Position numbers and translations under genes: made by a program. The notes under the pieces are model-generated. The model was given only the letters and a program-made list of their open reading frames with translations. It did not search any database and was not told the DNA's origin. From positions 16,246,501-16,310,500 of the forward strand of contig NC_088311.1 in assembly GCF_910592395.1 (NCBI RefSeq): a DNA stretch of 64,000 nt, written 5' to 3'. This DNA is from Lineus longissimus (lineage: Eukaryota; Nemertea; Pilidiophora; Heteronemertea; Lineidae). Position 1 is the first letter of the stretch; each line of letters opens with the position of its first letter. Positions 1-10,842 of the stretch are shown here, in pieces.

Positions 1-27
1 CTTTTAAATGCATCTTTACCTCCACAG

Positions 28-2027
28 ATGTTCAGTGCGATGAATCGGATAAATTTAAAGAGATGGTTGCATGGCTAAAGTACAATTGCAACCCTGCCAC
101 GCAGGTAGAAGATTTTATGAGTAAAACCGCTGTTGGGAGGTACGGGCACCTGATTAAAGAATCTTTGACGGTTAAAGCAGTCCTCGAGGCTTAGCCAAGG
201 CTGATTACACATAAAGGAATGGTGAGTCTGAAAGTTACAGTAGGCTGGAAAATCTTTCGCGAAGCCTATATTTTGGGAATTGTCCAATGCCGAATTGGTG
301 AATACAGAATTTTGCGTCTGTGTTGAAATCTCAACATTTTGAGTCCCAGGGCCGACCTCCCCCCAACCCTGTTTGAAGTCACAAAACTATCCAGCAAAAC
401 CTACAGTGTCAACCGTTTATGTTAAAGAAGAAGTTGAATATAAATTGGTTACTTGATGACATCCTGCTTCATCAATTGGGCACCATTGAGCCGACAGGCT
501 TGGGGTGGGGCCGACATGTTCACCCCACCAAAAATGCAATTTCATTTTTTAGTTTTTGGACTTTGTTGTCTATTTCAGATTGAACAAGACTACAAAATTC
601 TGTTTGCCAACAATGATTTCATGACCAGAAGATGGGATGTGTTTGCCTCCAAAATAATCAGCTACACAGATTCCGCGAAGCCATCGTGGCGTGAGATGGT
701 TCCAGTCAAGAAGGAACTCAGCAATTGTAATTGATTTTATCATAGTTTCTCCCATCCGAGTGCATATCTGTTATGAGATAATTCAGAATAATGCGTCTGA
801 TAAAAGTATTAGTTGTAGTAGCAGCATGCTGATCAGTGCATGTGAGCTCATGGTTGTGAAATCGTTCACACAAAAAAATGAATATTTCATTGGAATCATT
901 AGTCATGTCACCGTATGTTCGCTTATAATCGTTAAGTACATCTATTTATATTTGTATACTGGTATACACAATTCCTATAATGGTGGTGCTGTATGTTCAA
1001 TAGTGATGTCATTAGAGGAAAATCGGCCTATGACGAGGACTGACAAAGGTGAAAGTCATGGTTGACCAGCAGCCATGAAGGTTATTATGACGTCAAAGGA
1101 GGGAAATGCTAGTTCCAAAATAAGCCGAGGAATTATATGAAGGGTGTATAAGCGCACCTTGTTTTAATAAGCACATGACAGTATGCTAATAAGTGCAAAC
1201 ATACGGTAGCATATTCAGTTTTATTGAAATTATTTCACCGAGGACTAGAATTCAGACCAATGAATGAATGGAACCAGTACTGCTAACCGAGTATCATTTC
1301 CAAAATACATTATAATGGTTATTTTCCAGCGGAACAGAGTGTAGTTGCAATGCAACTTCTACCGATCATGCTGCCCCTCAGGCCAACAAAAGGTCATAGA
1401 CCATCAGTGACTGAGGCAATGTCATCGTTCATACAGTTCAAGCAGGTATAGAGTTATTGCCTACATGTAGTTTTTGCGATTTGAGCATGGCGACCTTGAA
1501 TATTGCATACAGATTTTTGATTGTATTATAACAAATTCATAATTTTGCGTCAACTTGTTTGAAATGAACAAGGGAAGTGGTCCTCTGATGAATTAATTTG
1601 AAATTAACAGGGCCATAGTTTTTTAGTAGATGACTAGTCTAGAGGGGTCTTTGCTTACATGTATATTACATTAGCTTAATTGTCTGATAGAAATTGTTTT
1701 GTCTTGCAGGTGACAACAAATATCCCCTCATTCCTTCAGGACCTCCCAAGTGGAGCTGTGCAGCCCTTCGTGTTGGCTCTTGGGGATAGAACCTCTCCAA
1801 CGCAGGCATTTCTTATAATTGAGAAGAACGCTTTAGAATATCCAACACTGCTGAAGGCCGTTGATGCCTGTTTCAAGGCGTTTTATGTTATTGACATAGA
1901 ATATCCTGCTAACTGCATTATTGTGTGGCAATTCATTCAAGAGCTTGTATTCGATGTAAGATCCAAGAAGGGACATGTATCGCTGAGTAAGAATGTGACC
2001 AGTTTGAGGAGCTTTTTACTTGCCTAA
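28..2027 (+). CDS. 3' exons of gene A (uncharacterised multi-exon family)
   Basis: Four exons join in phase with consensus splice sites: 28-221, 579-726, 1330-1445 and 1710-2027 (TAA). The 5' part lies upstream of the window. Readable blocks are KFKEMVAWLKYNC in the first exon, KILFANNDFMTRRWDVFASK in the second, AMQLLPIMLP in the third and FKAFYVIDIEYP...WQFIQELVF in the last. The last two blocks match the layout of the final exons of gene B (exons 22059-22138 and 22880-23167), so A and B are tandem paralogues. From memory, such proteins recur in fish, amphioxus and cnidarian genomes beside C2H2/Tnp2-like genes and have no assigned function. An in-frame TAG sits at 192-194 where an aromatic residue would be expected, and coding sequence continues past it. 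This is either a recent nonsense mutation or an error. The family assignment is an inference. Confidence 0.65.
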
Positions 2028-2828
2028 GCACCCGTGGTGTCACACTAGCTGAGTAAGTTTTCTGTGGATGTTGGAAGGTAGGTGATTGGTGGATATTAGT
2101 CCAAATTTATAGAACCAGGTTTTCACGTATGAGTGAGCTGGGGCAAACTCGGCAATCCAAGATAAATGTGGAAGTATCAGTGGGCTTAAAATCGAATCAA
2201 AAGTCATTGGATGTGACAAAGGGCATCCATCTTGTTTTCCACAAAACTGCCAGGTTACAGCATTAACTCTTTAGCACCATGTCAATTCCAATCCTTAACC
2301 CATGACAACAGTTCCTTCCTTTCAAAGTTAATTCAGCCAAAGTGTTAATGATGATTTTACAACGTTATTTTGTGGAAAACAAGATGGTTGCTCACTGTCC
2401 TTTCCCATGACGGTTCACTGTCCTTTCCCATGATGGTTCAAAAACTGACAAAATTTTCTGTTTTGACCAGGATTTTCTGCAAAATTATGGTTTGTACCCC
2501 CTTGAAAATATTTCTGGCAGAAACGCTGTCAAGTGCATCACAGTGAACTACAAGTGATTTTGGGCGGCAACCACACATCAGTCTCTTGTGTTGTGTGGCC
2601 CTTTTGTTTTGTTGAAAATCCATTGAACTAATTTATCGTAGGTGAATGTGTGTTGTCTTTTGTCATCGTGGCCTGCAGCGCATTTTTGGTGTGGGCCTTT
2701 GAAAATAGACTTAGGTCCCCTTGCATTACTCATTTCAGACTTTCCTGAACTGCCTGCATGGTGACGTGTTTCTTGTCTGACTTCGAGACTGGTTAATTGA
2801 ATAGCACTCAACTGATTAGTAGATCATC
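2028..2828. repeat. Intergenic spacer with a perfect 20-bp inverted repeat
   Basis: No coding exon is visible between genes A and B. CCATCTTGTTTTCCACAAAA at 2227-2246 returns as its exact reverse complement at 2368-2387, with a loop of about 120 bp, which looks like a small palindromic element. Immediately after it, a 23-bp unit beginning ACTGTCCTTTCCCATGA is repeated in tandem twice at about 2394-2437. Confidence 0.5.
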
Positions 2829-3267
2829 ATGGCTGAGGAACAACAGCGACGACTTCATCATTTGTACACATGCCCAGGGTGTGGTATACAGAAGTTTACC
2901 CTCTTGAAATTAGTTCAACACATTGGTATAGCACATCAGCACGAGGCAAATTTCACCATAATATGTAGATTTGGAAAATGCCATCTCCCATTCCAGAACT
3001 ATCGGTCTTATGTTATGCACCAATATAAAAAACACATCGGCCCGTATTCTAAGACATTCCTCGACTCACACTCACTGAGGAACTCCTCATCCTCACTAAG
3101 GACCACCTCATACTCATTGAGGAGAAGGTGCTACTCACTGAGTGTGAGGTCGACTTCACCTATTTTCCATTTCAAAGACCTCCCTTTTCCTCAAGTAAGT
3201 GTTCCTCTGTGAGTAAAGCTTGAGGAAGAGCAATACCTGCCTTGAGTCTTCCTCAGTCGGTGTAAAC

Positions 3268-4311
3268 ATGGCGTTTCTGTGGTTACAAAGACATGAAAAT
3301 GTAGACATTTTACAAAGGTTTGGGAGACGGCCTAGGAGGATTCCTAATTTTGACTACAATGTGTATGATGATGAGGAATTCCGGCAAAGATACCGTTTGA
3401 CCAAGGATGCGTTTCATGAGGTGTTGGATATGATAAGGCCGAATTTGCTACCACACAATAACCGTGGGAGACCTCTTCCAGTAGACTTGCAGCTGTTGTT
3501 GTCATTGCGCTTTTATGCTACAGGGTCGTTTCAGTTAGCGTGTGGTGATTTGTGTGGAATTTCACAATCATCAGCAAGCAGGATAATCAAGAAGGTTTCT
3601 ACAACAATTGCGGGATTAAAAAACAGATACATTACATTTCCTGAGGGTGCCATGCTCCAGCAGGTGAAGCTGGATTTTCGGAGGATCGGCCGGATGCCGG
3701 GAGTTGTAGGTGCAATTGATTGTGTCCATGTACAAATCCCTTGTCCTGGAGGGGCTAATGGTGAACTTTTCAGGAACAGAAAGGGTTACTTTTCTATTAA
3801 TGTGCAGGGAGTGTGTGGCCCAAATTTGGAAATTCAAAACATTGTTGCTAGGTGGCCAGGGAGTGTACACGACTCTAGAATTTTTGACAACAGTAGATTG
3901 TGTGCCCAGTTTGAACATGGACAAATTAATGGATTACTACTAGGAGATTCAGGTTATGCTTGTCGTCCATATTTGCTGACCCCCCTGCTTGCTCCTCGTA
4001 CACATCCGGAACGGAGATACAACGTTGCACATATTCGTACGAGAAACACAGTTGAAAGGACATTCGGTGTATGGAAACGGATGTTCCCATGTTTGAAGAT
4101 GTCTTTGCAAACAAAATTATCCACGACATTGACGATCATTGTAGCCACAGCTGTGCTGTATAACTTCGTGGGGAAACGCCAGGACCCAATTCCTGATGAG
4201 GAGGAATCTGAAAATGAGGATGATGATGACGATGAGGCATTGCACCACCCAGTCATGGATCTGGGGAATGCAACCCGACAGGCAATGATTCAACAACATT
4301 TCACTGATTAG
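3268..4311 (+). CDS. Harbinger-1 DDE transposase (HARBI1-like)
   Basis: About 347 residues from the ATG at 3268 (the open frame reaches back to 3220 without another good start). The N-terminal part has RRIPNFDYNVYDDEEFRQRY and a helix-turn-helix-like stretch (LACGDLCGISQSSASRIIKKV). The DDE nuclease follows: GAIDCVHV with the first Asp codon at 3718, VPG-like WPGSVHDSRIF, LLGDSGY with the second Asp codon at 3946, and NTVERTFGVWKRMFPCL with the Glu codon at 4054. An acidic tail (EEESENEDDDDDE) precedes the stop. It would cut and join transposon ends in the nucleus together with the Myb-like partner. Length, domain order and lack of breaks fit an intact enzyme. Confidence 0.9.
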   Translation: MAFLWLQRHENVDILQRFGRRPRRIPNFDYNVYDDEEFRQRYRLTKDAFHEVLDMIRPNLLPHNNRGRPLPVDLQLLLSLRFYATGSFQLACGDLCGISQSSASRIIKKVSTTIAGLKNRYITFPEGAMLQQVKLDFRRIGRMPGVVGAIDCVHVQIPCPGGANGELFRNRKGYFSINVQGVCGPNLEIQNIVARWPGSVHDSRIFDNSRLCAQFEHGQINGLLLGDSGYACRPYLLTPLLAPRTHPERRYNVAHIRTRNTVERTFGVWKRMFPCLKMSLQTKLSTTLTIIVATAVLYNFVGKRQDPIPDEEESENEDDDDDEALHHPVMDLGNATRQAMIQQHFTD

Positions 4312-4453
4312 AATGAAGGTATGTTTACATTTTTAACCATACACATGATTAGCCGTCCTTAACATAAATTGACACAATCACACAATACTCTTGAAAATTG
4401 AACTATCTGTAGTCGTTGCCAGTACTGTGCTTTCGTCTACAGCGTCCTAAGGG

Positions 4454-5315
4454 TTAAGGTGTTTCATTAATCTTAGCAATCTTAGCTGACCAGTATTTGT
4501 GCTTCAAGTCAAGAACCTCTAGTTTTCGTTTGTGTTCTTCATTCATGTGTTCGGATTTTTTCCTTAAAATTTCCACTTCCAAAACATGTTGCTCTGCTTG
4601 CATTTTCAGAACTGTCGATTGTGCCTCCGACATCGTCGATGTACGTGCCGTAACAGCAGCTTTCGCTGTAGATTTTCTTTCGACAGACTTTTTCGGGATA
4701 ACCACATCACTGGACTCATCAGTATCGGTGTCTGTATCATGACGAACTTTATCTGCAAAGCAAAAAAATGTTGCCATCTATGAGTTGATCAATTAGTGCA
4801 GCAATAAAAAAAAACGATTAAGAAAATGTTCCTCGTGTTAAAATGTTTGCGGGGCAATGTCAGGTTTCAGAATACCATTGCATGCTTACTTTACTCTTGA
4901 GACTTCTATAAAAAAGGAACCTACCTTTTTCTGTGTGATTATCGCCATCATCATCAAATTCGTTTTCCAGGCTTTGGATTTGAGCTGGTATTATAGCTGC
5001 AATAGCTTGGGCTTCTTCATTTGGCACAGTGTCCTTCTTACCGCCACCAGTCAATTTGGTTTCTCTTGCGTCCTTTCCCAGAACCTTTTTAGCACTACTT
5101 TTGATATTGTCCCAACACTTTTTCAACTGTTTGACATCCCGTTTCACAACCCCATTTTGAGAATTGAAATTGTCAGCCACTTTTGTCCATGCTTCACTCT
5201 TGGCTTTTATACATTTGTAATCATTTTTTTTGCTTTCCAATGTTTCTTTATATTTATCTACCAGTTCGATAAGCAGTGATCTCTCAAGCTCCGAGAAGTA
5301 CTGCCTGGTTGACAT
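4454..5315 (-). CDS. Harbinger-1 Myb/SANT-like DNA-binding protein
   Basis: Two exons on the minus strand: 5315-4925 and 4752-4454, joined in phase 1 across a GT-AG intron. The first exon begins MSTRQYFSELERSLLIELVD and contains the Myb/SANT-like block with EAWTKVADNFN and KQLKKCWDNIKSSAKK followed by TGGGKKDT, a hallmark of Harbinger ORF2 and NAIF1-like proteins. The second exon is Ser/Thr-rich and ends in a basic, probably coiled-coil helix (EHKRKLEVLDLKHKYWSAKI). In known Harbinger systems this protein binds the termini and brings the transposase to the nucleus. It is convergent with the transposase gene. Confidence 0.85.
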
Positions 5316-7189
5316 GGTTCCTGTACACTCTGGTTGTGGGTACACAGAGAAATAACAGGCCGAGCCAGACCTTCTTGAATGTGTAATCTATTATGTAGAT
5401 TACACATTTCCATTCATATCACTTGTTGTTCAATAGCCAGCACCAGTCATACCAGTGCAGGCTGACCTCAATCAAGTGCAACTTGAGGAATGTCTTTGAA
5501 TAACAAAATGCCATTATTCCTGTAAGGTTGAGGTATACCTCAATGAGGGTGAGGTAGACCTTCCCCTTTTCCTTGAGTTACACTTGAGTCCTCCTCACGG
5601 GAGTGTGAGTGAAGGATGAGGTTGAGTGAGGTCTTAGAATACGGGCCATCGACTTATTCAAACAATACTCATTCGAAAGGCCTGTTGAAGAAAATATGGT
5701 TCCTGCTAGTGATACTGATGATATTGATAGTGTTATGGATATTGATGATGACGATTTTCCTGTTGTTCGAGAGGATACTTTTGATCTTCATGCCGCTCTT
5801 GAAGGATTCAAGGAGCACATATGTTTGTTCATCATAAAGCTTCAAGAAAAGCATGCTCTTCCTCGGACTTCATGGTGGGGTGGCTACCATATCTTGTGAT
5901 CATTTGTCTGCCCATTCCTTAGGAGGCTTCAGCTGTTCGTTTTCAACTGGACGAATTTGTCGATTCTGTATGGTTTTACATGGCCAGTTAAATAAGTTCC
6001 ATTGTGAGGAGAAGGAATGAAGGAGGGACAGCAATGGGCACCAAAGTTGCACCGTCCTTTGCCAATTTATTCATGGCGGATTTCAAGGACCGCTATGTGT
6101 ACAACCAACAAATAAAGCCACTCTTCTGGGGGCGCTTTATCGACGACATATTTGCGATTTTTACCCACACTAGGGAACAAGTGAATGGTTTTGTGAACAC
6201 ACTTAATGCACAACACCCCACTATAAAATTCACAGCAGAGATCTCAGACTCGAGTGTCAACTTCCTGGACACAACGGTAAACCTGCTACCCACGGGCGAA
6301 CTGTACACTGACTTGTACGTCAAACCTGCAGACTCGCACAACTACCTTCTCTACTCGTCAGCCCACGTTGCCTCATGTAAACGGGGCATCCCATATGGAC
6401 AATTCCTGAGAGTCCGTAGAATATGCTCTAGATTAGAGGACTTTGAACACCACTCACTCATTCTAGCACAACACTTCGCCAGGAGAGGTTACCCCGACCA
6501 ACTCATAGAGGAGTCATTGATCAAAGTCCACAGTCAACACAGATCAGCCCCCATCAGCGCACAACCAAATACACAGACCAAAGACGAGACAAATCCACCT
6601 TTCTTCTTTGTCACCACGTACAACCCAGCCCAAACTGAACCGTACAAAATCATCAGCGAAAACAAAGACATTCTCGCCAGGCACCGAACGACATTACATC
6701 TGTTCGAATCCCCCATCAATAAAGGCTTCAGGCGCCCACCAAACCTGAGAGACCTTTTAGTCAGAGCAAAACTTGACAACAGGACAAGTACAACTACGGA
6801 GACAAACCAACTAATCTGTCTCTCACCCAACAGGTGTTGATACTGCCCACGGCTGGACACCACAGGTAGGATCACAAGCCGCACCACAGGCCGGTCTTAC
6901 ACCACAAAGAACAACATCTGTTGTCAGAGCAATAATGCCATTTATTGCATCCAATGTGAAACATGCAACATACAGTATGTGGATGAAACAAAACAAACTA
7001 TCATTGGTAAGGAGGTCAACCAAACAAGATGGCCGCCGGTGAATGGAGAACTGTGCACAGCAAATCAGGCCCTCAAAAAAATTATCTGATAGATTTGTGT
7101 TCATTCCAAATGAAAAATAATCAATATCAAATTGCTCAGAAATGTAGCCCAAACATATTCCTAATCCATCATATTTAACAATGAAATGG

Positions 7190-8176
7190 CCAGGGCCATT
7201 GTGCTCACCTCTTGTGAAGGGAAGATGGATGAAGCATTAGCATGGTTGGGGTACATTCGTACCAAGTTAGGGATCTGTAGCTAAAGCAGTGACAAAACGT
7301 GCCGTCATTGTAAAATGGCGGTGCCATAGGAAAACTTTGACCTCTGTGACCTTGAGAAGTAGGACAAATCAAAAACCCACATTTATGAAATGTGTCCTTG
7401 CTAGGAGCACCTACCATAAAAATGTTATGAAAATCAGACCACTATTAAACGAGCAATCAAACATTTTAACTTTGGACATTAAATTTGGCCCCCGGTTGGC
7501 CAAACTAAGAATTTTTCAAGATGCCCGCCTGGCACCCATATTGGCTATCACATTTGATAAAAAATCAAGGATTTAGTAGAGAGTACATAGATATACATCC
7601 AGATCAAATTTGGTTGCAATCCGATCATTAGTTTCGGAGTAATAGTACTGTGTTTATTTTTCAAGATGGCTGCCTGGCGGCCATATTTGATGTCCGAACG
7701 GCCGAAATTTTAGGGGTGGAATAGAGAATCCCCAGATACATGTCCACACTGGTTTAAAACCTTCTAGCTAAAATAGATAGGAAACATGCTACTGTTCAGT
7801 GAATCAGCAAACTTTGACCTCTGTGACCTTGAAAAGGAGGCCAAATTAAAAACCCGGAGGATATATGATGCACCTTTGCTAGAAGTACCTACCATATTTT
7901 TTTCAAAATTTCCCGACTACTATTAAGGGAGATATTGCATATTTTCACTTTTAACGTTTGGCCCCCTGGTGGCCAAACCATGAAACGAATCAGATTGAAA
8001 CTTGGTCTCCAAGGTGTCATTACATAAGGGTACATGTGTACCAAGTTTCAACTCAATAGCTCTAACAGTTACGAAACGTGCCCTGCTAACGGACGACGGA
8101 CGACGACGACGACAACGACGACGGACGACGGACGCCACGGTATGGGATAAGCTCACCTCTGCTAAGAGGTGAGCTA
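7190..8176. repeat. Family-Y interspersed repeat nested in element X
   Basis: It begins near GGGCCATTGTGCTCACCTCT (7193) and ends AGAGGTGAGCT (8165-8175), so the tips are inverted repeats. The interior has recurring phrases (TGTGACCTTGAAAAG, GGCCAAATTAAAAACCC, GTACCAAGTTTCAA) and a CGACGACGACGG-rich tail just before the right tip. Related sequence occurs at 34154-34589, in part near 23635-23700, and the ends resemble those of 55406-58371. It has no coding capacity. Confidence 0.5.
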
Positions 8177-8582
8177 AAAATGAACACAAATAATAATAAA
8201 ATGCATCCTAATTTTGTAGTAAAATACAAATCATCCCTAGAAATGGTCACCCTGAGTTAGGAGACGGTCCCTCAAAAAAATACCCAAAACACTGGATCAC
8301 GTTCGAATTTCCCGCTGAAATTTTGCATGTGACCTTCTGAGGGGATAGACTATTATGGGATGCTATCGTTTTGTAAACAAAACAAAGTGTACGGCCTGTG
8401 CGCAGTACTTTCGTGAATTTTGATCAATTTCACCCAAGCCCCGTCGAAATTCTAAAATCACGTCAGTCGTGTCGGAAGAAATCATGTCTTCTAAACACGA
8501 TTATGATAACCTTTAGGGATAATTATGAAGTGATCCAGTGTTTTTGGAGCATTTTCGAAATGACTCTCTGACAAAATCTGTA

Positions 8583-9215
8583 ATGGCAGCCATGATGACT
8601 GACATGATGATGCCGGATTTTCACCCTTGGACGATCGACGAAATTAGCGATCTCATGCATTCAGCATCAACAAAAGGTAATTAGACACGTTTATTGTCCT
8701 TCAAAACTAATATTCGAGATGAATTATTGTGTTTTTAGTGCGGTAATTACGGGAAAAAAAGTGTTTTTGTAAACCGGGGATGCAATCGTCGAATGGAACA
8801 GCCGATTAACTGGACGCAAAGAAGAATCGAATCGAACCTGGCTGTGCGTTCCTTGTGACTTGTCCCCTCCGCGGGCAAGAAATCGCTGTTCGTGACGTCA
8901 CATTAACCCTTTGAGTTGATGTTACACCATCATGGCTAAATTAAATAACTTGTAAACGAAGCATTTTTTCATGAAATAAATATTTTTTTATTGCAAATAT
9001 TATACAAATGTGCTCTATTTCATTTGTTTGTCCTCTGATGTTGCAAAAATCATTGATTTAGCATTAGTAATAGCATGGCTGACTTCGACCCAATACACTC
9101 TCGCGTTCATGACCTGCATTTTGTCTCTTTTCCTTTTACAGATTCCGTACCACACACTGACATCGATCATGCTCGGCGACTGGCAGCTAACGTAGCCAGC
9201 GAAGGACGACATTGA
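8583..9215 (+). CDS. Possible two-exon small gene inside element X
   Basis: Exon 8583-8676 starts with ATG (MAAMMTDMMMPDFHPWTID) and ends at a GTAATT donor in phase 1. Exon 9142-9215 follows a TTTTACAG acceptor, joins in the correct phase and ends with TGA after ARRLAANVASEGRH. The predicted peptide is 55 residues. An AATAAA signal lies at about 9329, shortly downstream. I do not recognise the protein. It could be a cargo gene, a remnant of the element's own gene, or chance. Confidence 0.25.
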
Positions 9216-10842
9216 TGTGGTAGAAAGGATCCATGTGTTTGCTGTGGACTTTGCTGTTGATCCTGCTGACAAAATGGGTCGTCACTGGAAGATTCCATGT
9301 GTTGCTGCACTAAAAGAGATATATATTCAATAAAAAATCAGACATTTATTTTTGAAGGAGAAAGTACACTAATATAGACTCATGTTGACTTTGGGCATTT
9401 TCCTTGAAATCCAAAATGGCTCAATATCTACTTCTAAGTTCATCAAAATTAGAATCAGTTTGTTAAATTATGATGCACATGTTATTTCCTTCGATTTGAT
9501 ACCCAACATGGTTAGGTTAATATGAAAGAATGCCACATTGCCGCTTTCGGTGGCCATCTTGGATTTCAAAATGGCTGCCATTGGAATCAATTACCCCCGA
9601 TATTTAAATGATTGGTTCTATGATAATCTATATTAAATTCCCTTCAATTTGATACCTCACATGCCTATGTGAACATGACAGAATGCCGCGTCACCGGTTT
9701 TGGCAGCCAATTCCTCCTCCAGGGCCTGCTTTCGGTGCCTTGATTGAGACAAATAACTAATTGAAAAGACAAAGACCTTAGTTCTTTGCGGGTAGTGTTT
9801 TTATTGATCCTCAAATGGCAATTGCATCAGTATGGTTTGACTGATTTTGATGAAATAAAAAGCATTTTAATCCTTGAAATATTCTTATTGTGTTTAGATT
9901 ACTTATCATGCATTTTAATGACTTTGAAACTTTGATTGTCCTCCCTATCATTGGTCGTTTCCAAAAACACTTCTACAACATCACCAAGCGCAACAACGCT
10001 GAGATCAACGGCCATCACTTCAATCAGACCGACCACCATGGACTGCAGGATGTACGCATCTTCGTCCTAGAATTTATCCACGCCCCTCCAGATGCGGATA
10101 ACTCAAAAAACATTAGACTCTCTAAAGAGTCCACATGGATCCATCGACTGCACACCATGTTACCGCTTGGTCTCAATATCAAGGACAACATGTCCTGGTA
10201 ACAGGAAACCAGCACTAGCTAGCGTATCTACTATTTCTTTTCCATGCAGATTATCCTTTTACTTTTCTCTCGCAGCACTAAGCCAGCGCTGCTGTCCCCC
10301 ATTCTCCGTATCTCCGTTTCACCAGCTATCAGCCGGGACATCACCTAATGCCCCTGTCCTCAACACAAAACACGTCACTGGGCGAGCTGAAAAATACAAT
10401 TTCAGTCAGCCTTTACTACACCAAGTAACGACCCCAATCTGGGCACCACCAATGCCTACCATCTATTGTCTCTTATCTAAAGAATCTTTTGAGTCGTCAC
10501 ATCGATCGACATCAGGGTCATTGCTGTCATACTACAATGGGTGAGGTCAAATCTCAGAGTTTACTAAGTGTTAACACCAGGTGTTAAGAAAGTGTTCCAA
10601 AACCCCGAGATTTGACCTCCTCACTTGACTCCTAGTTAACACTTTCTTATCTTAACACCGAGTTGACACTAAGTTAACACTTGGTAGACACCTAGGGAAC
10701 ACTTTGATCGCTCAGGTGTTCCCTTAATCTGAGGAAGTGGCCAAGTGTTAAGAAAATGCATTACAGATCGTGTACATCAGGTGTTAACCTCCTGGAGGTT
10801 AACACCTGTGAGAGGTCAATTCTCAGAGTTACAAAGGCAGCC

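Larger units (their letters stand above)
3039..5647. mobile_element. Harbinger-1, complete PIF/Harbinger DNA transposon
   Basis: The termini are perfect 17-bp inverted repeats, GGCCCGTATTCTAAGAC at the left and its complement at the right, flanked by ATC on both sides (3036-3038 and 5648-5650), a 3-bp duplication as expected for Harbinger. It carries a DDE transposase on the plus strand and a two-exon Myb/SANT-like gene on the minus strand, the usual two-gene set. Both subterminal regions (about 3060-3215 and 5480-5625) are packed with TGAGG/CCTCA words that may bind the transposase. Both genes are open, so the copy is young and possibly active. Confidence 0.88.
2829..5874 (+). pseudogene. 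Gene B first exon: C2H2 zinc finger, split by Harbinger-1
   Basis: The exon runs 2829-3038 and resumes at 5651-5874. ATG at 2829 opens MAEEQQRRLHHLYTCPGCG. CxxC at residues about 15-18 with a following H...H pair, then a second C...C...H...H block ending YVMHQYKKHI, looks like two C2H2 fingers. After removal of the transposon and one ATC copy, the frame continues directly into DLFKQYSFERPVEEN, an aspartate-rich stretch and FIIKLQEKHALPRT, followed by a possible donor at 5875. A possible small exon (EASAVRFQLDEFV) lies at 5923-5980. From family knowledge, several hundred residues should separate this region from the Tnp2-like domain. They are absent here, and the Penelope-like element occupies the gap. 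The gene is therefore probably non-functional. Confidence 0.6.
7009..9944. mobile_element. Element X, insertion inside the PLE-1 GIY-YIG domain, 11-bp duplication
   Basis: CTATCATTGGT occurs at 6998-7008 and again at 9945-9955, and the PLE-1 reading frame is continuous once the intervening DNA and one copy are removed. The ends show an imperfect inverted repeat: GGAGGTCAACCAAA starting at 7011 and GGAGGACAATCAAA read inward from 9944. No transposase is recognisable. It contains a nested family-Y repeat (about 7190-8176), a two-exon small ORF (8583-9215), and degenerate repeats at 9380-9710 around AAATGGCTGCC. An 11-bp duplication fits Mutator-like elements or a retroposon, but I cannot assign it. 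Confidence 0.6.

Noticed and set aside
75-287. Minus-strand ORF of 70 codons
   Set aside because: Shadow of the plus-strand exon 28-221 of gene A, whose frame and splice sites are far better supported.
7923-8189. Minus-strand ORF with Arg-rich stretch
   Set aside because: Translation of the CGACGACGACGG simple-sequence tract in a family-Y repeat.
10092-10544. 150-codon plus-strand ORF
   Set aside because: Overlaps the end of the PLE-1 endonuclease in another frame and runs into Harbinger-2; no motif.
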